A stretch of DNA of 19,908 nucleotides from Spirochaetaceae bacterium. GTDB lineage: Bacteria > Spirochaetota > Spirochaetia > SZUA-6 > Fen-1364. The DNA is taken from NCBI GenBank assembly GCA_003141795.1, contig PLNO01000196.1, forward strand, positions 1 to 19,908. Direction: 5' to 3'. The position numbers and the translations under genes were made by a program. Under the pieces are notes generated by a model. The model was not told the DNA's origin and ran no database searches. It saw only the letters and a program-made list of their open reading frames with translations. Within the stretch, counting starts at the first letter, position 1. Each line of letters starts with the position of its first letter. This document shows positions 14,038-19,908 of this stretch, piece by piece.

Positions 14038-14802
14038 ATGCAGAAACCCGTTCGCGTTTTGCTCGTGGGTGAATCGTGGATCTCGACCTCTGTTCATTAC
14101 AAGGGATTTGACCATTTTTCGAGTGTGCAGTTCGAGACAGGAGAGAAGTTCCTGAAAAAGGCCCTCGGATCGCTTGACAACGTCGTCCTCGAACATTTGC
14201 CGTCTCATCTCGTCATGACGTGTTTTCCGTTCACGGTGAAGGACCTGAACGAGTTCGACGTCGTCATTTTCAGCGACATCGGGGCGAACAGCGTTCTGCT
14301 GCACCCGGACGTCCTTGTCCAGGGCAAGACGATGCCGAACAGATTGAAGGTCGTGCGAGAATGGGTTGCCGGCGGCGGCGGATTCGCCATGTGCGGCGGA
14401 TACATGTCATTCGCCGGATTCGGCGGCGCGGCGAAATTCTACCGTACGCCGATCGAGGAGATCCTGCCGGTGAACCTGCAGACCTTTGACGACCGTATTG
14501 AGACCCCCGAGGGAGCCATCCCGAGCGTCGTCGACACGGATCATCCAATTGTCGCTGGCCTGCCCCCGACATGGCCGGCTCTCCTGGGCTATCAGGACCT
14601 CATCTTGAAGGAGGAAGCGACGCTTTTGGCGAGAGTCGAGGATTCCCATCCCCTCCTGGCATGCTGGGACTACGGCAAAGGGCGCTCGCTCGCCTGGGCC
14701 TCGGACATTGGACCTCACTGGTGCCCGATGCAGTTCGTCGAATGGGCCGGGTTTGACAGGCTGTGGAGGCAGGTCATCACATGGCTGGCCCGACGGGAGT
14801 GA
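14038..14802 (+). CDS. Class-I glutamine amidotransferase-like protein (PF07090/DUF1355)
   Basis: A 254-residue cytoplasmic protein of the DUF1355 GATase1-like family. Recognisable segments are VRVLLVGESWISTSVHYKGFDHF at the N-terminus, FDVVIFSDIGANSVLLHPD, WVAGGGGFAMCGGYMSFAGFGG, DTDHPIVAGLPPTWPALLGYQDL, and YGKGRSLAWASDIGPHWCP near the end. Cys119 sits in the loop where class-I amidotransferases carry their nucleophile. However, I recall relatives without Cys there, so catalysis is unproven. The ATG at 14038 has AGGGAG seven bases upstream; a GTG six bases earlier is less likely. It follows the M20 gene after 12 bases. Family members commonly sit in carbohydrate-utilisation operons, in line with this context, but their reaction is not established. 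Confidence 0.8.
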   Translation: MQKPVRVLLVGESWISTSVHYKGFDHFSSVQFETGEKFLKKALGSLDNVVLEHLPSHLVMTCFPFTVKDLNEFDVVIFSDIGANSVLLHPDVLVQGKTMPNRLKVVREWVAGGGGFAMCGGYMSFAGFGGAAKFYRTPIEEILPVNLQTFDDRIETPEGAIPSVVDTDHPIVAGLPPTWPALLGYQDLILKEEATLLARVEDSHPLLACWDYGKGRSLAWASDIGPHWCPMQFVEWAGFDRLWRQVITWLARRE

Positions 14803-14835
14803 AATTGGAAAGTCGCTTGATCAGATCCGGGAACT

Positions 14836-14865
14836 GGGGGGTGACGAAGGGCTCTTCCACCCCCC
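14836..14865. terminator. Hairpin between convergent operons
   Basis: GGGGGGTG (14836-14843) and CACCCCCC (14858-14865) form a perfect 8-bp stem, extendable by two weaker pairs, with a 14-base loop. It sits between the converging amidotransferase-like and response-regulator genes. No T-run follows on either strand. Confidence 0.5.
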
Positions 14866-14870
14866 GGCCC

Positions 14871-16183
<1,313 letters not shown>

Positions 16184-16187
<4 letters not shown>

Positions 16188-17470
16188 GCATCCCCCCGCG
16201 CGGAAAGGACGATCCGCGCCTCGGTCCCTCCGCCGACCCTGGGGAGCAGGACGAGCGTGCCGCCTGCGGCAACCACGTATCGTCGGGAAAGACTGAGCCC
16301 GATGCCCGAACCGTGCACCTTGTCCGTGAAGAAAGGATCGAAGACCTCTTCTTCGAGCCCCTGTTCGATTCCTTTGCCCATGTCGCTCACGGAGATCACG
16401 ACCCGTGCCCCTTCGACGACCGCGGAGATCTCCACCGGTCTCTCCGTCGGAGCTTCCCCCTCTTCCCCGTAGCTCTCGTACGCATTGCGCACGAGGTTTT
16501 CCAGCACGGAGCGCAGGAGCTCCCCGTCGAAGCGTACTGAGCAGCCGGGTATCGGCGCGGTAACTCTCACCGGAAACGGGGAGCGCGCAACGCAGTCGGC
16601 GATGAAGCCCGGCAGAGCGATCGTCTCGGGAACGCCCGCGGGGTTCTTGAGGAGCTCGCCGACCCTGCGGGACAGCGCGTTGAGCCTCTCCGCCTCCTCG
16701 TCGATGACGTCGATCTCGGGAGCGGAGCCCGCGGGGAGCTTCCTGCGGAGGAGCGCGGTCTGGATCCGTATCGCTCCGAGCGGGTTGCGGATCTCGTGCG
16801 CAAGGGTGCGCGCCGACTCACCGAGCCTCGCCATGGTTTCCCGCTCCTCGGCTCTGCGGCGATAGCGCGTGTTGCTTGCCAGCAGGAGGAAGAACGCCGC
16901 GGCGAGCAGCGCGACGAGGAGAGGGGCTGCAATTGCCGACACGGCGTACAACGTGCGTGTTCTATAGTAGGAGGTGATGTCCATGGCGAGGAACATCGTG
17001 CCGCCGTGGCCGGCTCCCATGGCACCCATGTCGCGCATCATTCCCATTCCGGGGCCGCCGGGCGTGTCGGGGGGAGGGTTACGGTTTTGAGGCCTGCCAA
17101 CCATGCCCAGAGGCCGTACGAGCGCGAGAGTTCCCCTGGCTTCATCGTAGCGAAAGGGGAACCGCACTTCTTCGGGATTCAGGAAGGCCGGCGCGTTCCC
17201 GACCCTCATGATCGGCTTGGACGACGGCCGGTAGACCCCGAAGCCGATCACCCGTGGATCGACGGACGACGGATCGGCGATCCCCTCCGCTCGATATGCA
17301 TCCAGCAGCCCTGCGGCGATCCTATCCGCCTCGTATTCCACGAGGATCCGTGACCTGCTTGATTCCCCCGCGATAAAGAAAAACGAGAGGAACCCCAGGC
17401 CGATGAAAAGCACGGCGGCCGCGGGAATCACGAGTCGGTTGCTGATCGCCTGGGTGCGCATCGCCTGCAA
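16184..17470 (-). CDS. Membrane sensor histidine kinase with Met/Gly-rich extracytoplasmic loop
   Basis: A kinase of about 428 residues. It has a first transmembrane helix near the N-terminus (LVIPAAAVLFIGLGFLSFFF) and an extracytoplasmic sensor region of roughly 130 residues. A second helix follows (AVSAIAAPLLVALLAAAFFLLLA), then the H-box LAHEIRNPLGAI with the phosphorylated His near residue 225. N-box NLVRNAYESYG and G-boxes DMGKGIEQG and GSGIGLSLSRR complete the catalytic domain. The sensor region ends in a low-complexity stretch (GGPGMGMMRDMGAMGAGHGG), suited to binding soft metals such as copper or silver (inference). TTG at 17470 is preferred because GAGGAG lies six bases before it; ATG at 17461 and an earlier TTG at 17491 are alternatives. 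It is partner of the overlapping response regulator. Confidence 0.9.
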
Positions 17471-17492
17471 TGGTAACTCCTCTTTGCACAAA

Positions 17493-17514
17493 GAGCCAGC
17501 GTTGCCGCTGGCTC
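17493..17514 (-). terminator. Intra-operon hairpin (attenuator-like)
   Basis: GAGCCAGC and GCTGGCTC form an 8-bp stem with a 6-base loop. On the minus strand it is followed by TTTG. It lies between the secreted-protein gene and the kinase gene. The next bases, TCTTTG-TG-CAAAGA (17490-17477), form a second small dyad overlapping the kinase ribosome-binding site. Partial termination would make much more secreted protein than kinase. Confidence 0.5.
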
Positions 17515-17540
17515 CCTGAAACGCTCGGTGACAGTCAGTC

Positions 17541-18092
17541 CTAGAAGCCGCCCTCGAAGTCGTCGCCCATCATGCCGCGGGGGCCGTACCCGCCCATCAT
17601 GCCGCGAGGCCCATAGCCGTCGCCGTCCCTGCCGCGCATTCCGCGGGTCTGGCGGAGCTGGCTGAGATCGTAGGACTTGCCGTCGATCGTCGCTTTCGTG
17701 ACGAACAGGTAATTCGCCGTCACTCCGTCGGCCTGATCGAGCCCGGGTGCGGTGAGGACCTGATAGCCTTCAACGGTGACCTGCGCTCCCTCTTTCACGC
17801 CGGCTTCCCGCACGAGCACGCGGGGAACGAGGAGCTCGTACGATTTGTCCGCGCTCTTCAGCACCGGATGGATGAGATTGTGCCACGCGACGCTGCCCGT
17901 CAGCACGAGCTTCTGTCCCGTCGTGACGATGACGTGCCCGGGACCCATCATCCCCGGCCCCACCTGATCCTGCGCGGACTGACCCGACGCCGCCGGCCCC
18001 TGCGTTGTCTGGTCCTTCTGACCGCTTGCAAAGGCGATACCTGAAAGCGCCAGCCCCAGGATCAGCGCTGCTGTGAATACCTTCTTGCCCAT
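17541..18092 (-). CDS. Secreted protein with C-terminal Met/Gly-rich repeats
   Basis: A 183-residue exported protein that I do not recognise as a named family. The signal peptide is MGKKVFTAALILGLALSGIAFA, cleaved before SGQKDQ. A short Gln/Ala/Ser linker and PGMMGPGH follow. A beta-rich domain of about 90 residues (VTTGQKLVLTGSVAWHN to KEGAQVTVEGYQVL and NYLFVTKATIDGKSYDL) looks OB-fold-like. The tail is RGMRGRDGDGYGPRGMMG, then GYGPRGMMG again, then an acidic end. The tail repeat is also visible as a 27-base DNA period. Met and His content suggests soft-metal binding in the periplasm (inference). The ATG at 18092 has AGGAGG six bases upstream. It heads the operon with the kinase and regulator and is preceded by a sigma-54-like promoter. 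Confidence 0.8.
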   Translation of the reverse strand: MGKKVFTAALILGLALSGIAFASGQKDQTTQGPAASGQSAQDQVGPGMMGPGHVIVTTGQKLVLTGSVAWHNLIHPVLKSADKSYELLVPRVLVREAGVKEGAQVTVEGYQVLTAPGLDQADGVTANYLFVTKATIDGKSYDLSQLRQTRGMRGRDGDGYGPRGMMGGYGPRGMMGDDFEGGF

Positions 18093-18125
18093 GTGTTTCC
18101 TCCTCATGGTTTGTACCAGGGAGGT

Positions 18126-18141
18126 TGCACGAAGCGTGCCA
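18126..18141 (-). promoter_or_regulatory. Sigma-54 (-24/-12) promoter of the secreted-protein/TCS operon
   Basis: On the minus strand TGGCACG-CTTC-GTGCA matches the sigma-54 consensus TGGCACG-N4-TTGCA at all but one position. The invariant GG and GC pairs have exact spacing. Transcription would start near 18115, about 23 bases before the ATG, leaving room for AGGAGG. The operon encodes an NtrC-type activator, which supports the assignment. Confidence 0.7.
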
Positions 18142-18194
18142 AGCGTGGAGTGATGGAGTGCGGAAAACAGGCCAATAGTGGCCCATTATGATCA

Positions 18195-18226
18195 CAGAAC
18201 GGGCGTTTGCCGGCGAGCCCGTTCTG
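18195..18226. promoter_or_regulatory. Inverted repeat: enhancer site candidate or terminator
   Basis: CAGAACGGGC (18195-18204) and GCCCGTTCTG (18217-18226) are perfect 10-base arms with a 12-base centre. It lies about 80-110 bases upstream of the predicted sigma-54 start, the usual place for an NtrC-type enhancer. A second dyad, CTGCGC/GCGCAG (18242-18267), lies further upstream. It could instead be the terminator of the membrane-protein gene, but no T-run follows. Confidence 0.5.
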
Positions 18227-18298
18227 TCGGGTGCGAAAAATCTGCGCAGTAGCCCTTTTCCGCGCAGCGATTTCACACCTTGTTGATTTTGTCGATGA

Positions 18299-19908
18299 TC
18301 AGCGGACCGCCTTGGCAAGGTCGATCGTCCAGACGCCGCCACTCCATGTGGCAACACGTTCGAGGGGCCCCGTGAAAACCGTCCGCAGCTCCTGCACTTC
18401 GAGCTTCACCGCTTCGCGGCCGGTCATCGTGATGTCTTTTTCCTCGAACTGGAGCCTCAGCCCTCTGTCCTCGCCCGTCCCTTCCTTCGGCTCGAATGTC
18501 CAAGGCTCCTCGCCGTAGAGCGCCCGTCCCTCTGCTCCCATGAGCCAGAGGCGAATCGGCGTCGTGCCGGAGTTTTTCACATAGATCTTTCCCGCCCCGG
18601 CGAGCCGCTCCGGGACGATTTCCAGGAGCCATGAGCCGGAGGGTCCCCAATGTGCGACAGCCGCAAGCGGGAAGATCCTGTGAGAGCCGTTCTTCATGAT
18701 GATTTCAAGCCGATTGTCCGCGGAAACCAGGAGCCCTTTGCCCTTCAGCTCGAGGTACTGACCCTGAGGATCGTTCGCCGCCTCGTACGGATCGAAGTAC
18801 CAGCCCGTGTCGGCCACCGGTGAGCCGTTCGACGAAAGTACCCTGACAGTTACCAGGGCGCTGGTGAGGTTGCGGACATACAAGCGGCCCGACAGGCCTG
18901 ATACCGTGGCGGTACCGTTCGGTCCCGCCGCGGAAGCATCGTAGACCCATGCGGTACCGTCCCAGCGCGGGTAGCCGGGGTCGCCGTTGCCGATGATGCG
19001 CGTCGTCCTGCCGACCAGCTGGATCGTCACGGGACTTTCGCGGGCAGCCTGGAAGGGGGCGTTACTCAAGGTAAGCGCAACGGCCTGTGCGGTGTTTCCC
19101 TGCTCATAGTCCCAGTGCGCGGCACCGATTGTGATCCTCAGGGGCCGCCCGTCCAGATCGAGGCTGACTTTGGCGGTTCGGGAGGGGTCCATGAGCCCGC
19201 CCGGCCTGAACATGCCGGCAATGACGGTCTGGGAGGCAAAGACCCCGAGCCCGGCGAAAAGGCACACCGTGATGGCGGCGAAAGCGATGATGCGCACGGT
19301 CCGTCGGGGGATCCGTGTGCTTGCCGGAGACACCGCCGCCCGCACGAGCAGACCATCGGCGTCACCGGGCCGATCGCTGCCTGACACTATCAGCCGGCCC
19401 GACGCCTGGGCGGCCTTTCCATAGACGATCACCTTGTCCGCGGAGGAGAGGGCTATTTCGCGCAGCGCGATCCGTGCGTTTTGTGCTTCCTTGCCTTCAG
19501 CGATGCCGAGCCCGTCTTCGACCCGAGAAGCGATTTCCGGCAGGTCCTCCTGCAGGTGCTTCAGCGTGGAAACGCGCTCCGTGAGGCGGGAGCCGTCGAG
19601 GACCCCTGGACCCGAGAGGACCACCGAGCCCGTCCCATCCGCCAGGGACATTTTGCTCCAGTAGCTGTCGGCAAGGACGACCTGCCCGCCCACCTTCGCC
19701 AGGCTCTCCAGCGGCTCTGCGACGACGCGCCATGCAATCGCCTTTTTGCCGGAGAGCGGGGCCTTCTTCTCGTTGCTTCCCGTGAGGGTGCCCCTGAGAC
19801 AGGCCGGCAGGGTGACGCCTGAGATCAGGGCGTCCGAGGCGAACGTGGCCTCCAGATCTTTTATGGAGAGCTGCTGGTGCTCCTGGTAGACGCTGAGCTC
19901 GGAGAGCC
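18299..19908 (-). CDS. Membrane protein with possible GIDE-like N-terminal domain (5' end outside window)
   Basis: The frame is open to the right edge, so at least 536 residues are coded and the start is missing. The visible N-terminal third (LPACLRGTLTG, then APLSGKKAIAWRVVAEPLES and LADGTGSVVLSG) resembles the GIDE/MUL1-type domain pattern in which a PLSG-x-aromatic segment is followed by a DGTG-V strand; this is tentative. One transmembrane helix follows (TVRIIAFAAITVCLFAGLGVFA, about 19230-19296). About 300 residues after it are beta-rich, with Trp/Gly motifs such as PGYPRWDGTAWVYDA, GWYFDPYEA and AVAHWGPSGSWLLEI, probably outside the cytoplasm. No enzyme motif is seen. It is on the same strand as the two-component operon but separated by a gap of about 200 bases with inverted repeats. 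Confidence 0.7.
   Translation of the reverse strand, partial: LSELSVYQEHQQLSIKDLEATFASDALISGVTLPACLRGTLTGSNEKKAPLSGKKAIAWRVVAEPLESLAKVGGQVVLADSYWSKMSLADGTGSVVLSGPGVLDGSRLTERVSTLKHLQEDLPEIASRVEDGLGIAEGKEAQNARIALREIALSSADKVIVYGKAAQASGRLIVSGSDRPGDADGLLVRAAVSPASTRIPRRTVRIIAFAAITVCLFAGLGVFASQTVIAGMFRPGGLMDPSRTAKVSLDLDGRPLRITIGAAHWDYEQGNTAQAVALTLSNAPFQAARESPVTIQLVGRTTRIIGNGDPGYPRWDGTAWVYDASAAGPNGTATVSGLSGRLYVRNLTSALVTVRVLSSNGSPVADTGWYFDPYEAANDPQGQYLELKGKGLLVSADNRLEIIMKNGSHRIFPLAAVAHWGPSGSWLLEIVPERLAGAGKIYVKNSGTTPIRLWLMGAEGRALYGEEPWTFEPKEGTGEDRGLRLQFEEKDITMTGREAVKLEVQELRTVFTGPLERVATWSGGVWTIDLAKAVR

Noticed and set aside
12892..14304. 470-codon minus-strand frame
   Set aside because: It is antisense to the M20 gene, whose motifs and ribosome-binding site are clear.
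17564..17617. Tandem 27-base repeat as a possible CRISPR or satellite
   Set aside because: It is two coding copies of a nine-residue Met/Gly motif in the secreted protein, not an array.

Overview
This is a GC-rich window with densely packed bacterial chromosomal genes. Two exported proteins have signal peptides whose cleavage region reads A-x-A followed by (N/S)G(A/Q)K(E/D). To me that pattern suggests a spirochete (Spirochaetota). The LL-diaminopimelate aminotransferase is compatible with this, but the assignment is inference and could be wrong. I see no rRNA, tRNA, CRISPR array, transposase or integrase.

Left part (1-5500): the tail of a receiver-domain protein, then a YfiT/DinB-like metal enzyme divergent from dapL. 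Next come ribA (GTP cyclohydrolase II), a YbaK-type editing protein followed by an OsmC-like protein, and a two-gene unit. That unit encodes a DUF134 DNA-binding domain fused to a NifX/NifB-like cofactor domain with a His-rich tail, followed by a tandem-glutaredoxin protein. Several lead genes (yfiT-like, dapL, ybaK-like, DUF134, and later arsR) have a -10 box so close to the start codon that their mRNAs are probably leaderless or nearly so.

Arsenic unit (5534-7509, minus strand): arsR, a small CxxC thioredoxin-like protein, an Acr3 arsenite exporter and a Cys-rich DUF6951-like protein. They are driven by one promoter whose -10 lies inside a perfect inverted repeat, so ArsR autoregulation is likely. 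Just upstream lies a decayed fragment of a sigma-54 activator AAA+ domain, closely similar at DNA level to the intact gene at 14871-16187.

Uptake and catabolic unit (7760-14802): a LacI-family repressor diverges from an operon of sugar ABC ATPase, RbsC-like permease, periplasmic binding protein, M20 peptidase/deacylase and a class-I glutamine-amidotransferase-like protein. A palindromic operator, TGTAACGTTACA, sits between the two promoters. The substrate is unknown; an N-acylated or amide-linked sugar-type compound would fit the two hydrolytic-looking genes.

Right part (14871-19908, minus strand): an NtrC-type response regulator, its histidine kinase, and upstream of both a secreted protein with Met/Gly-rich repeats. 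The kinase's extracytoplasmic loop is also Met/Gly/His-rich. A near-consensus sigma-54 promoter and upstream inverted repeats precede the secreted-protein gene. This suggests a self-contained sigma-54 envelope or metal-sensing circuit. The window ends inside a membrane protein with a possible GIDE-like N-terminal domain.
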